DNA of 64,000 nt from an uncultured Pseudomonadota bacterium (lineage in GTDB: Bacteria; Pseudomonadota; Alphaproteobacteria; RF32; CAG-239), in NCBI GenBank assembly GCA_902763155.1, contig CACWQS010000003.1, forward strand, positions 1 through 64,000. Direction: 5' to 3'. This document shows positions 35,124 to 45,000 of this stretch, piece by piece. Numbering within the stretch: position 1 is the first letter of the stretch; every line of letters starts with the position of its first letter. The notes below the pieces were generated by a model. It was not told the DNA's origin. It did not search any database and was given only the letters and a program-made list of their open reading frames with translations. The position numbers were made by a program, and so were the translations under genes.

Positions 35124-35723
35124 TTATGCCAATCCAGTGCGTTTCAGAAAGCGATTAAGAGTCATACGCTGCACACCGAGAATGCGTGCAATTTGTGTCT
35201 TTTTTACCCCTTTAGCAAGCAAGTTTTCTATTGTTTTGGCATTCTTTGCCAGTTTAAGTTTTTTGGCTTCTGCACCCATCGGACGACCTAAACGGACACC
35301 TGCAGCCCGACAATTATCCAAAGAGGATTTTGTGCGTTGTGAAATCAAATTGCGTTCAATCTGCGCCGAAAGTCCGAAGGCAAAAGCCAACACCTGTGAT
35401 TGAATATCATTACCGAGATGATAGTTTTCTTTAATTGTGATAACCTGACAGTCCTTGGATAAGCAGGTCTCTAAAATTCCCATAACTTCTAACAAAGAAC
35501 GCCCAAGTCGTGAGATTTCAGTAGCAATCAATACATCATTTTCTTGTAATTCTTCTAATAATGCTCCGAGTTTGCGCTTTTTTAGGGACTTTCGGGATGA
35601 AATGGTTTCTTCCACCCAGCGGTCAATAACAAGCCCGTTCTTATTGGCATATTCTTGTATCTCGTGCCTTTGGTGCGAAGTTTGTTGCTTTTGTGTACTG
35701 CAACGAATATAAGCGATAATCAT
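35124..35723 (-). CDS. Serine recombinase (resolvase/invertase family), copy 1
   Basis: 199 aa. N-terminal catalytic domain with nucleophile Ser9 (MIIAYIRCST), ISRLGRSLLEVM and the long E-helix (LAFAFGLSAQIERNLISQRT). Then GVRLGRPMGA and a C-terminal HTH of the Hin/Pin type (KKTQIARILGVQRMTLNRFL). Good ribosome-binding site AAAAGGAG. It is a close paralogue of the 36513 gene. No inverted-repeat crossover sites flank a coding segment here, so a resolvase or transposition role is as likely as inversion. Confidence 0.85.
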   Translation of the reverse strand: MIIAYIRCSTQKQQTSHQRHEIQEYANKNGLVIDRWVEETISSRKSLKKRKLGALLEELQENDVLIATEISRLGRSLLEVMGILETCLSKDCQVITIKENYHLGNDIQSQVLAFAFGLSAQIERNLISQRTKSSLDNCRAAGVRLGRPMGAEAKKLKLAKNAKTIENLLAKGVKKTQIARILGVQRMTLNRFLKRTGLA

Positions 35724-35725
35724 AT

Positions 35726-35756
35726 TTTCTCCTTTTGAAATATTTATCAGGAGAAA
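35726..35756 (-). promoter_or_regulatory. Leader hairpin covering the recombinase ribosome-binding site
   Basis: TTTCTCCT (35726-35733) and AGGAGAAA (35749-35756) are perfect 8-bp inverted arms with a 15-nt loop. In the minus-strand mRNA the upstream arm pairs with the Shine-Dalgarno. The loop side holds the shared TCCTGATAAATAT motif. Confidence 0.55.
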
Positions 35757-36005
35757 TCAAAGATTTACGTTCAAAAAAGTGTGCTTTTTTAACCAACATT
35801 AAAATCAACCACTTTTTTGCGATTTTTGAACCGAATTGTTTTGCCGTAAATAAGGGTTATATTATTTAAGTAACATAGGAAACATAAGGAGTTTCAATGG
35901 GTTTGCCGACGTGAATTAAGCGGACTTCCTCGGTGCTAAAATCAAATGAACGTAATTGTTCATTTGTGTTCAGATGATTCCAAAATAATTTGTAGGAAGT
36001 TGAAG

Positions 36006-36509
36006 ATGGGTAAGACCTGTGCGTTTTTAGGCAATAACTACGATAAATTTCTGGATATTAACTTGGGGCATCGCACGCCGCCTAACCTTAAAGCACGCAT
36101 AAGGGAAGAAGTAATCAACTTGATAGAAAATGAAGACGTTGATACTTTTCTGGTCGGCGAGAAAGGCGGCTATGAAATTGATGCCTACGATGTTGTTTTA
36201 GATGTTCAGAAGGAATATCCGCAAATTCGCATTTATTTGGTAATATCGCAAATGACAGACCTGCACGAAATGGGTGACATTTATCGGGAAAATTGGACTA
36301 TACGCCGTGGTTTTGATGACTTTATTTTGCCGCCAAAATGTGAACTTGGCTACAAAAGGCTGTGTATCGTATATCGGAACCGCTATATCATAGAAAATAC
36401 CAACTTTATCATCGCCTATAACAAGCGTGAAGGCAAAGCCTATGAGTTCTGTAAAGCCGCCAAAGGCAAAGGTGTCAAAGTGATTGAATTGGCGGAAAAA
36501 CAAGACTAA
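36006..36509 (+). CDS. SLOG-superfamily (YspA/DUF1273-like) protein
   Basis: About 167 aa. TCAFLGNN at the N-terminus, a helix, then VDTFLVGEKGGYEIDAYDVV and YPQIRIYLVI form the Rossmann-like SLOG core; C-terminal ENTNFIIAYNKREGKAYEFC completes it. SLOG domains bind or sense nucleotides and occur in many bacterial conflict systems. I chose ATG 36006 with AGGAAG about 9 nt upstream; the ORF start at 35946 lacks one. A five-codon mini-ORF (ATG 35897, TGA 35912) behind AAGGAG lies in the leader. It is placed between the two serine recombinases and ahead of BREX. Confidence 0.7.
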   Translation: MGKTCAFLGNNYDKFLDINLGHRTPPNLKARIREEVINLIENEDVDTFLVGEKGGYEIDAYDVVLDVQKEYPQIRIYLVISQMTDLHEMGDIYRENWTIRRGFDDFILPPKCELGYKRLCIVYRNRYIIENTNFIIAYNKREGKAYEFCKAAKGKGVKVIELAEKQD

Positions 36510-36512
36510 TTA

Positions 36513-37112
36513 TTATGCAGCAGCATTTTGCTGTATAAAGCGTCTGATTGTGCTTCTATCAACTCTAAACATTCGTGCAATTTGAGCCTTTGGAACATTC
36601 TGCTCGGCCAGCAAAAGTATTTTATCCTTATTCTTTTTCAGGTCGTGGAATGCACTTTTGCGACCAAACGGACGACCTAAATGTTTGCCATCAGCCTTAA
36701 TACGAGCAAGACTTTCCTTTGTCCTCTGGCTGATTAACTGCCTTTCTATCTCACTTGCGAGCGAAAAAGCAAACGCCAACACTTTTGATTGGATGTCTGC
36801 ACCGAGTTTATACTTTTCCTTCAGGCACCAAACCTGACAATCCTTTTCCAAGCAATTTTGAAGAATCCCCATAACTTCTAACATATTACGTCCGACCCTT
36901 GAAAGTTCGGTAGTAATTAAGATATCCTGCGCTTTTAATTTCTTAATAAGTTTACCTAATTTACGATTTTTTAGTTCTACACGGGAAGAAATCGTTTCTT
37001 CTACCCATTTATCAATCTTTAATCCGTTGGCTGACGCATAGTTTTCTATCACAAATTTTTGATTTTCAACAGTTTGAGCCTGTGTGCTCACACGAACATA
37101 TCCATATATCAT
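36513..37112 (-). CDS. Serine recombinase (resolvase/invertase family), copy 2
   Basis: 199 aa from ATG 37112. Ser9 nucleophile (MIYGYVRVST), ELSRVGRNMLEVM, the LAFAFSLASEIERQLISQRT helix, then KHLGRPFGRKS and a C-terminal HTH (PKAQIARMFRVDRSTIRRFI). AAGGA lies 6 nt before the ATG; the alternative TTG at 37118 is less likely. It is a paralogue of the 35124 protein throughout its length and stands 245 bp from divergently transcribed brxA, so both share a regulatory gap. Confidence 0.88.
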   Translation of the reverse strand: MIYGYVRVSTQAQTVENQKFVIENYASANGLKIDKWVEETISSRVELKNRKLGKLIKKLKAQDILITTELSRVGRNMLEVMGILQNCLEKDCQVWCLKEKYKLGADIQSKVLAFAFSLASEIERQLISQRTKESLARIKADGKHLGRPFGRKSAFHDLKKNKDKILLLAEQNVPKAQIARMFRVDRSTIRRFIQQNAAA

Positions 37113-37149
37113 ATTCAATCCTTTTTAGTTATTTATTATCGGATTGAAT
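37113..37149 (-). promoter_or_regulatory. Leader inverted repeat at the recombinase 2 start
   Basis: ATTCAATCC (37113-37121) and GGATTGAAT (37141-37149), perfect 9-bp arms. The arm next to the ATG contains the Shine-Dalgarno AAGGA, so the mRNA hairpin would mask it. Confidence 0.55.
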
Positions 37150-37178
37150 AAAAATAACAGATTAAAGAGTGGTGCAAT

Positions 37179-37192
37179 TAAATCACCATTTA
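37179..37192. promoter_or_regulatory. Palindromic operator 1 in the recombinase/BREX gap
   Basis: TAAAT-CACC-ATTTA inside the longer perfect inverted repeat CAATTAAAT-CACC-ATTTAATTG (37175-37196). The same 14-bp core occurs once more at 37325, in the opposite orientation. Confidence 0.65.
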
Positions 37193-37324
37193 ATTGTATC
37201 ACTTTTTGCATCATAAACCCAAAATGCTGAATTGCAACCAAAATCTTTCTGTAATACAACAAAATAAAGTAATTCTGCCACTTTTTGACATATCTACTGG
37301 AAATATCTAAAAAAATGGGTGGGC

Positions 37325-37338
37325 TAAATGGTGATTTA
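37325..37338. promoter_or_regulatory. Palindromic operator 2 just upstream of brxA
   Basis: TAAAT-GGTG-ATTTA (arms GCTAAAT/ATTTAGC, 37323-37340), the reverse complement of operator 1. It ends 17 bp before the brxA ATG. Two copies 146 bp apart suggest a repressor controlling BREX, possibly by looping. Confidence 0.65.
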
Positions 37339-37357
37339 GCACGCTTTGAGGTAATTT

Positions 37358-37945
37358 ATGCAAGTAAAGACCGATTATAATATGTCTTTTACATCTGGAG
37401 GGCTTTTAGAAAATGAGTCCAGAATACTTGCGAATGAGTATTTTCAAACAAAAGATTGGAAAATTGCATCTCAAAATATCCAAAATGATAATATGTTTCA
37501 ATATAGAACAATGGTTGCCACAAAGCGGATTATTCAAGAACTAAAGGCCAGATTTTCATATCTGAATGAAGATGCCCTACAACTTATAGTTTCCGGCTTT
37601 CCAAACGAAACGCAACAAATCTTATGGTTTGCAATATGTCAGAAGCATAAGTTTATATTTGATTTTGTCAGAGAAGTCATCAAAGAGAAATATTTTATCG
37701 GCCAGTTTGAACTGGAAAACTATGATTTTGACGCATTTTACAACAAAAAGATGCTTGAACATCCTTCATTGGAAAAAATAACGGACGGAAGCCGATACAA
37801 GTTAAAACAGGTTCTTTTCAAAATGTTACGGGAAGTCGGTATGCTAAACAATCAAAACTTCATTCAGGCCGTAATTCCGACACAAAGAGTCCTACAAATC
37901 ATCAATAACCTTGCACCGCAATATCTTGCGATATTTACAAATTAG
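37358..37945 (+). CDS. brxA: BrxA (DUF1819) of type I BREX
   Basis: 195 aa, the usual BrxA length. The N-terminal YNMSFTSGGLLENESRILAN is the family hallmark; the rest is helical (EALQLIVSG-type segments, LKQVLFKMLREVGML). BrxA is a small DNA-binding helical protein needed for full BREX defence in several systems. First gene of the operon, with GAGG 5 nt before the ATG; Met9 (MSFTSGG) is an alternative start. Downstream genes follow with gaps of 2-15 bp, so one transcript likely covers the whole system. Confidence 0.88.
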   Translation: MQVKTDYNMSFTSGGLLENESRILANEYFQTKDWKIASQNIQNDNMFQYRTMVATKRIIQELKARFSYLNEDALQLIVSGFPNETQQILWFAICQKHKFIFDFVREVIKEKYFIGQFELENYDFDAFYNKKMLEHPSLEKITDGSRYKLKQVLFKMLREVGMLNNQNFIQAVIPTQRVLQIINNLAPQYLAIFTN

Positions 37946-37953
37946 GAGAAATT

Positions 37954-38547
37954 ATGGGTATTGAAGAGAAATATAATCATCTTAAAAAAATTATATCAAA
38001 TCCTGATTTTTTATCGGGTAAAGTTTTGTGTAATGACCTTCCTATCTTTATTGCAGACTATGATATCAGTGAAGAAAATGAGTTTTTGAGAATGGAAAAT
38101 AATCTTATCAAAACTCTTGGAAATATGGGAATTAAGGTTCTTTCCGTGGATTTATATGACTTGATTATAGAAATTTTACAAAAAGACCAAGGCGATTGGG
38201 AATGGGTAATGTCGCCAGACAGGAATAAAGAAGAATTACTGGAAGAACTAAAAGGAATATTAGGGATAGAAGATAAGGTTATTCCGGCTATTGCCGATAA
38301 AATGGCGCAAAATGAAGGAAATTATGATGTTTTGTTTTTAAATGGATGTGGCAACATCTTTCCTTTCTTACGCACACATACAATTTTGAACAATCTCCAC
38401 ACATACATCCAAAAACCGGTAATCGTATTTTTCCCTGGGGTAAGTGTATCAAAGGGTTCACCATACGCCGCATTTAATTTGTTCGGGCGCATAGATGAAG
38501 GAAACGATTACCGAGCAGCCAACATTTTTCAAATAAGAGGATTATAA
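37954..38547 (+). CDS. brxB: BrxB (DUF1788) of type I BREX
   Basis: 197 aa, typical length. MGIEEKYNHLKKIISNPDFL at the start, YDLIIEILQKDQGDWEWVMS in the middle, and the family-typical end KPVIVFFPGVSVSKGSPYAA, then NYRAANI-type residues (DYRAANIFQIRGL). BrxB is required for BREX; its biochemical role is unsettled. AGGAG precedes the ATG. It lies 8 bp after brxA and 2 bp before brxC. Confidence 0.9.
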   Translation: MGIEEKYNHLKKIISNPDFLSGKVLCNDLPIFIADYDISEENEFLRMENNLIKTLGNMGIKVLSVDLYDLIIEILQKDQGDWEWVMSPDRNKEELLEELKGILGIEDKVIPAIADKMAQNEGNYDVLFLNGCGNIFPFLRTHTILNNLHTYIQKPVIVFFPGVSVSKGSPYAAFNLFGRIDEGNDYRAANIFQIRGL

Positions 38548-38549
38548 CG

Positions 38550-41500
38550 ATGAATATTTTAACATCTCTTTTCAGAAAAAACATAAATCGCCATATTGAA
38601 GGCGTTGTAAAGGCAGATGATATTGAGTTAGCAAAACTCAATCAGGAAGTTGATGAATATGTTTTAACTCAAAGCATTGAGAAGAAATTAGAAGAATTGC
38701 TGGAAGCATATTCTGAAAAATATTCTGACGGAAATGGCGTATGGATTTCCGGTTTCTTTGGTTCCGGTAAATCACACCTTTTGAAAATGGTGGCTTTGTT
38801 GTTAGAAAATAAAGACCTTGGCGGTCGCACAGTTGTTGATGCTTTTATAGAAAAATGTTCTCCGGAGAATGCTTTTCTTATAGGTCGTCTTAAAAATCTG
38901 AAGACACCAGCGAAAAGCATTTTGTTTGATATTGCCAAGAAGGCCAATATAGACAATAAAAAAGATACTGTTCTGGAAATCTTTATGAATGTATTTAACG
39001 AAGCCTGCGGATATTATGGTAAATCGCGTGATATTGCACAATTTGAAAGAGAATTAGACGAAGAAGGATTGTTTGATACATTTAAGGCCGAATTTAAGAA
39101 TATAGCGAAAATTGATTGGGAAGATGGCCGTGTTCGCCAAAGATACAGACCTGATATAGATAAAGCCTATAATAAAGTTCACGGAAAAAATGCCGAATAT
39201 CAAGATGTTTTAAGCAAAACTAAACAAGTTAATGCAACTTCCATTGATAGTTTTGCGGAGTTAGTTAAGGCCTATATAGATAAACAAGGTTCTAATTTCA
39301 GAATTAACTTTTTAGCAGATGAAGTCGGCCAATACATTGGCAACAATGTGCAATATATGCTTGAATTACAAGCCATAACCGAGAAATTAGGCACATTATG
39401 TAAAGGTCGTGCAGCAGTTATTGTTACTTCACAAGCCAGTGTGGCAACTTTCCTTGAAGATATGGGAACAACCTTATCCCGTGATGATTTTTCAAAGATT
39501 CAAGGCCGTTTCAGAACAAGATTGCACTTGGATAGCCAAGATGTTGAAGAAGTTATTCAAAAGCGTTTGCTTGAAAAGCAAGATGATGCGAAGAAAGTAT
39601 TGAGTGACTTATATCATAATGAAGTCAACAATTTTAAGACATTATTTGATTTTACTGAAGGTCAGGTTCTTAAAAACTTTAGAGATGAAGAACATTTCAT
39701 TGATTGTTACCCATTTATTCCGTATCAATTCACATTATTTCAAAATGCAATGCAGGAATTGTCACGTCACGGTGCATTTCAAGGCGGATACACCTCTGTC
39801 GGCGCACGTTCTATTTTGAGCGTATTTCAGCAAGTTGCAATAAATGTGAGCGAAAACAAGCAAGTTGGTGAAATTGCTACATTTGATATGATGTATGAAG
39901 GAATTAGGAGTTCACTTGCCAGCATCCAATCTTCTATCGCCATAGCCGAAAGAAACTTGGAAAACAAGTTGGCAGTGAAAATCTTAAAAGCCTTGTTCCT
40001 TGTGAAATACATTAAATCCTTCAAGGCTACACAAAGAAATATCGCAGTTTTGATGCACAGCAACTTCAATGAAAATCAAGTTGAATACAATAAACAAATA
40101 GAAGAAGCCCTGAATATTTTGGAAGACCAGACCTATATTCAGCGCACCAATGATGTCTATGAATACTTAACCGATAAAGAAAAAGACATTGAAGAAGAAA
40201 TCAAGAAGACCGATATTGCGGTAACAGACATTCCGGATGAGTTGCAGACTTTAATCTATGATAGTATTTTGCGGCAAAACAAAATCCATCATACCAATGG
40301 AACAGATTATAACTTTACACGCAAATTAGATGGTAAAGCATATTCTCGCGAATATGAACTGTCTATAAATGTTATCAGCCCGTTAGACGATGAAATAAAC
40401 GCCGGCAATGTGGCGATGAAATCCATAGAAAAAACAACGGAATTGTTTATTTTGTTGCCGGAAGATAAGCGTTTAATTGATGATTTAGGCCTTTATAAGA
40501 AGACATTAAAGTATATCAATCAAACGATGGGAGCCGGTATTTCCGATGATGCACGGCGCATTATTCAAGAAAAGCAAATTCAAAACAATGAGCGCAAGAA
40601 CCGTTTACAGGAGCGCGTTGCCGTTCTGGTTGGAAAGTCGCGTTTCTACGTTAATGGTTCAGAAGTAGAAATGAGCGGTTCCGATGCTGCCGGATGTATA
40701 GTTAAAGCCTTTATGGAATTGGTAGATAAAACATACACCAATATCAAAATGCTGGCAGGTGTAACCTATAAAGAGCAAGAAATTGATAACATTATCCGCG
40801 ACGGTAATGTTTTAATGCCGGCCAATTTAACCGAAGCAGAGCAAGAAGTATATAATCACATTGTCCGTAGCGGCACATACAAAGCAACAGTTAAGAGCGT
40901 TTTGGATACATTCCAGAAAATTCCATATGGTTGGTCATATGCCGCAGTTTTGTGCCATATTGCCAAGTTATACGTTCGCCGTAAGATTGAAATCAAAGAA
41001 AATTCCAACATTTTGGAAGATAATGATGTTATTATTAAGGCCATTAAGAATACTTCCAAGCAAGATAATTTGATTTTACAACCGACAACAAGTTTCTCAC
41101 CGAGCCAAATTCGGCAGTTGAAAGAGTTTTATGATACATTCTGCAATGAACCGATTGCCGATAATGATGCTAAAACGATTGCGCTTAAGGTTAATGATAA
41201 AATTAAGGACAAATTAGCAAGAGTAACTGAACTTTTGTATCAAAAGAACAATTATCCGTTTGTGGCGGTTTTGAGCCAAGTCAAAGACAAACTGGCCAAA
41301 TGTGTAGATAAACCATACAACTGGTATTTCAACGAGTTTACAGGCATCAGCGAAGATTTGTTAAACGATAATGATAATCTGATTGCCCCGATAACAAACT
41401 TTATGAATGGTGCAATGCGTGGTTATTATGATGAAGCCAGACAGTTTTTGGCGGACGAACAGACCAATTTGGAGCATATCGGTGCCGATGCCACGCAAAT

Positions 41501-42005
41501 CAGTAACATTTTAAATGATTTGAATTGCTATAAAGGCACGATAATTCAAGACTTGCGCGAGAATATTGCTAATTTACAGAAGCAAATTGCGGCATCTTTG
41601 GAGCAAGAACGTAATGCAGCCCTTGAAGAAGTTGCAAAATTGCGGACAGAAGCACAGAATATGGAAGAATGGAGCAAATTGGATGCGCCTGCGCAACAAA
41701 GATTCAGTAAAGAATATGATGATTTTGCTGGAAACGTCAAGCAACAGAAGATTATTCCACTGTTACGTTATGCAACAGATAACTTCAAGAACAATACGCA
41801 TCTGAACATTATCAGTCGCATTACAGCAGCAGTCAAACCGCAAACGCCGGATACACCGCAAGAAATCATCATTCCTGCCGGAAGCATTGCCGTAAAGAGC
41901 AGCAAAACACTTTTGTTAAATGCTCAAGATGTTGATGAATATCTGGCCAATTTAAAGCAGGCAATGCTTGGTGAAATCAAAGACGGCAAAAAGATTAAGA
42001 TTTAA
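38550..42005 (+). CDS. brxC: BrxC ATPase of type I BREX
   Basis: 1151 aa. Walker A SGFFGSGKSHLLKM at about 67-80, with the long helical region and coiled coil (LQKQIAASLEQERNAALEEV, about 1010-1030) typical of BrxC/PglY. RINFLADEVGQYIG near 250 is the Walker B region. BrxC forms large ATP-dependent assemblies on DNA and is essential for both methylation and defence in characterised systems. The length agrees with the family (about 1100-1250) and I see no frame disruption. Ends 9 bp before pglX. Confidence 0.92.
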   Translation: MNILTSLFRKNINRHIEGVVKADDIELAKLNQEVDEYVLTQSIEKKLEELLEAYSEKYSDGNGVWISGFFGSGKSHLLKMVALLLENKDLGGRTVVDAFIEKCSPENAFLIGRLKNLKTPAKSILFDIAKKANIDNKKDTVLEIFMNVFNEACGYYGKSRDIAQFERELDEEGLFDTFKAEFKNIAKIDWEDGRVRQRYRPDIDKAYNKVHGKNAEYQDVLSKTKQVNATSIDSFAELVKAYIDKQGSNFRINFLADEVGQYIGNNVQYMLELQAITEKLGTLCKGRAAVIVTSQASVATFLEDMGTTLSRDDFSKIQGRFRTRLHLDSQDVEEVIQKRLLEKQDDAKKVLSDLYHNEVNNFKTLFDFTEGQVLKNFRDEEHFIDCYPFIPYQFTLFQNAMQELSRHGAFQGGYTSVGARSILSVFQQVAINVSENKQVGEIATFDMMYEGIRSSLASIQSSIAIAERNLENKLAVKILKALFLVKYIKSFKATQRNIAVLMHSNFNENQVEYNKQIEEALNILEDQTYIQRTNDVYEYLTDKEKDIEEEIKKTDIAVTDIPDELQTLIYDSILRQNKIHHTNGTDYNFTRKLDGKAYSREYELSINVISPLDDEINAGNVAMKSIEKTTELFILLPEDKRLIDDLGLYKKTLKYINQTMGAGISDDARRIIQEKQIQNNERKNRLQERVAVLVGKSRFYVNGSEVEMSGSDAAGCIVKAFMELVDKTYTNIKMLAGVTYKEQEIDNIIRDGNVLMPANLTEAEQEVYNHIVRSGTYKATVKSVLDTFQKIPYGWSYAAVLCHIAKLYVRRKIEIKENSNILEDNDVIIKAIKNTSKQDNLILQPTTSFSPSQIRQLKEFYDTFCNEPIADNDAKTIALKVNDKIKDKLARVTELLYQKNNYPFVAVLSQVKDKLAKCVDKPYNWYFNEFTGISEDLLNDNDNLIAPITNFMNGAMRGYYDEARQFLADEQTNLEHIGADATQISNILNDLNCYKGTIIQDLRENIANLQKQIAASLEQERNAALEEVAKLRTEAQNMEEWSKLDAPAQQRFSKEYDDFAGNVKQQKIIPLLRYATDNFKNNTHLNIISRITAAVKPQTPDTPQEIIIPAGSIAVKSSKTLLLNAQDVDEYLANLKQAMLGEIKDGKKIKI

Positions 42006-42014
42006 GGACAAACT

Positions 42015-45000
42015 ATGGATACTTCAAAATTAAAGAAATTTGCTATTGAAGCGCGTAAATCGCTGATGGGCATTGTGGCCGCCAAATTAGATTTGGTATT
42101 AGAAGCCAACAGTTTTGAACGTCGTAATAATCCGCAAGCGATAAGAGCCTTGGAAGGTTTGATAGCAGAAATCGGCAAAGAACAAACTATTGAAAAAGTA
42201 GCCTATACATGGTTTAACCGCTTTATTGCTCTACGTTTTATGGATGTGAACCATTATACCAAAATTGGAGTAGTTTCGCCGGCAGAGGGACAAACCCAAC
42301 CGGAAGTGCTTTCAGAAGCCAAAGCCGGATATGTGGATAAACAGGTTGTGCCGGCAGATGTAGAACAACGCATTTCCGCTCTGTTGAACGGTGCTATCAG
42401 TAGCCCTAAACCGCAAGAAGAAGTATATAAACTGCTTTTAGTGGCATATTGTAATGCCTACAATAAATTGATGCCGTTTATGTTTGAGCGGATTAAGGAC
42501 TATACCGAACTTTTGATGCCGGATGATTTACTTTCTAACAGTTCGGTGCTGACACAAGCGGTAGAAACTCTTGATGCCGAAACCTGCAAAGATGTGGAAG
42601 TTATCGGCTGGTTGTATCAATATTACATTTCTGAAAAGAAAGACGAAGTATTTGCCGGATTGAAGAAAGGCAAGAAGATATCAAAAGATGATGTTCCTGC
42701 TGCAACACAAATTTTCACGCCGGAATGGATTGTGAAATATATGGTTGAGAACTCTGTCGGTAGAATGTGGTTAGAAAGCCATCCGAACAAGGATTTACAA
42801 GCCAGATTTAAGTATTATATGGAATCTGCCGAGCAAGAAGGCAGTGTGAAAGCAAAATTGAAGGAAATTATCAATCCGAATCTTAAACCACAAGAAATAA
42901 AGGTTTTAGACCCTGCGTGCGGTTCGGGGCATATTTTAGTTAAGGCTTTTGAAGTTCTGTTTGAAATATATAAGGTTCAGGGGTATTCGGAAAATGAAAT
43001 ACCGGAGATGATTTTAACTCATAATATTTATGGCTTGGAAATTTGCGACCGTGCTGCGCAATTATCTCAATTTGCCGTAATGATGAAAGCCCGTCAATAT
43101 GACCGCAACATTTTCAATAAAGTGAAAGAATTGAATATCTGTTCCATACACAATACAAATTGGATTGATTTCAGTATCGCCGATGAACTTTTAATTGGTG
43201 TAGCCGATAAAGACAAAGCAACCAAACAAATCAAATTATTGCAAGAAACCTTCAAAGATGCCAAAGAATACGGCTCAATTATTAAGGTAGAAGGTTTGGA
43301 TTTTGATTTTTGGGATGAGCGGATAAATTATTTCAAAAATAACAAAACTACATCATTTTACGGCCAAATAATCAATGGACGTTTGAGGTATATCATCAAA
43401 CAAGCCAAAATAATGCAACAACAATATGAATGCGTTGTTGCAAATCCGCCATATATGGGCGGAAAAGGAATGGATGGAAAACTATCCGATTATGTTAAAA
43501 ATAAGTATGCACGTTCTAAAGGAGATATGTTTGCCGTATTCAAAGAAGTTATTTTTAACTTTACTCGGGAGAATTTTTTTAGTGCAACGATAAATCAGCA
43601 CGCTTGGATGTTCATTGAGAGTTACGCTGGTTTAAGAGAATACTTTTTGCAAAATGCAACCATTATCTCAATGATTCATATTGGTTTGCACGCATTTAGA
43701 GAAATGAACAGTAAAGTTATTCAAAGCACTACATATGTATTCAGAAAATGCAGTTTAAAAGATTTCATCGCGACATATGAAAGGCTGGTCTATGATAGTT
43801 TAACAGTTGATAAAGAACAAGTGTATTTAGAACATAAAGCAGAAAACATTTATACTTGTAAAACCGAAGGTTTTTCATCAATTCCTGGTTCCCCGATAGC
43901 CTATTGGGCAAGCGATAGAGTTAGAGAAATTTTTAGAAATAGTAAACCTGTATCAGATTATTCTACAATGTTTCAAGGTATAATTACTGGTGATAATGAA
44001 AAATTTTTACGATTATGGCAAGAAGTTGATTTTAGTAAAGTTTCAATTGGATTGAATAGTTTTGCTAATCACGACTTATCAAAACAGTATTGGATACCTT
44101 ATAATAAAGGTGGAGAATATAGAAAATGGTATGGAAATCAAGATACGGTGGTTTATTGGAAATATGGACCAGATGATAAAACGCGCGGTAAAAAGAATTT
44201 TGAAGATTTTTATTTAAGAGAATACTTTTCTTGGTCGTATATATCTGCAAGCACGTTTGCAACAAGATATTTTCCACAGGGCTTTTTATGGGATGTTACT
44301 GGTTCTGGTATATTTACAGATAAAAAGTATCTATACTATTTTATGGCTTTAATAGGAGGTAAGATAGGTATTTCATTATTAAATATTATCAATCCCACAT
44401 TAAATTACCAAGTTGAAAATGTTGCAATTATGCCAATCATATATGATGATAATAAAAAACAACAGATTGACGCACTTGTAGAACAAAACATTGCGATATC
44501 CAAAGATGATTGGGATAGTTTTGAAGCCTCTTGGGATTTTAAACAGCATCCGCTTATTCGCTTTTCTGCATATTGTAGAGGCCTTAATGATTCTAAATAT
44601 TTAAGAGAAGTAGAACCAAGACCATTAGGCGACAAGATTTCAGAATGTTTTGCTAAATGGAAAACCTATAAAGAACAGCAATTTAACCAAGTCAAAAATA
44701 ATGAAGAAGAACTCAATCGCTTATTCATTGAAATCTATGGCTTACAAGACGAAATGACACCGGAAGTGGCTGATAAAAACATTACGATTTCTAAAGCGGA
44801 TGAAGAGCGCGAAATCAAATCATTAATATCATACGCCGTCGGTTGTATGTTCGGACGTTACAGTTTGGATGCTAAAGGCCTCATTTATGCCGGTGGGGAC
44901 TTTGATGCCAATAACTATCAAACCTTTGAAGCCGATGAAGACGGTATTATTCCGGTGCTTTCGGAACATTATTTCACTGATGATATCGTGGAGCGCTTTA

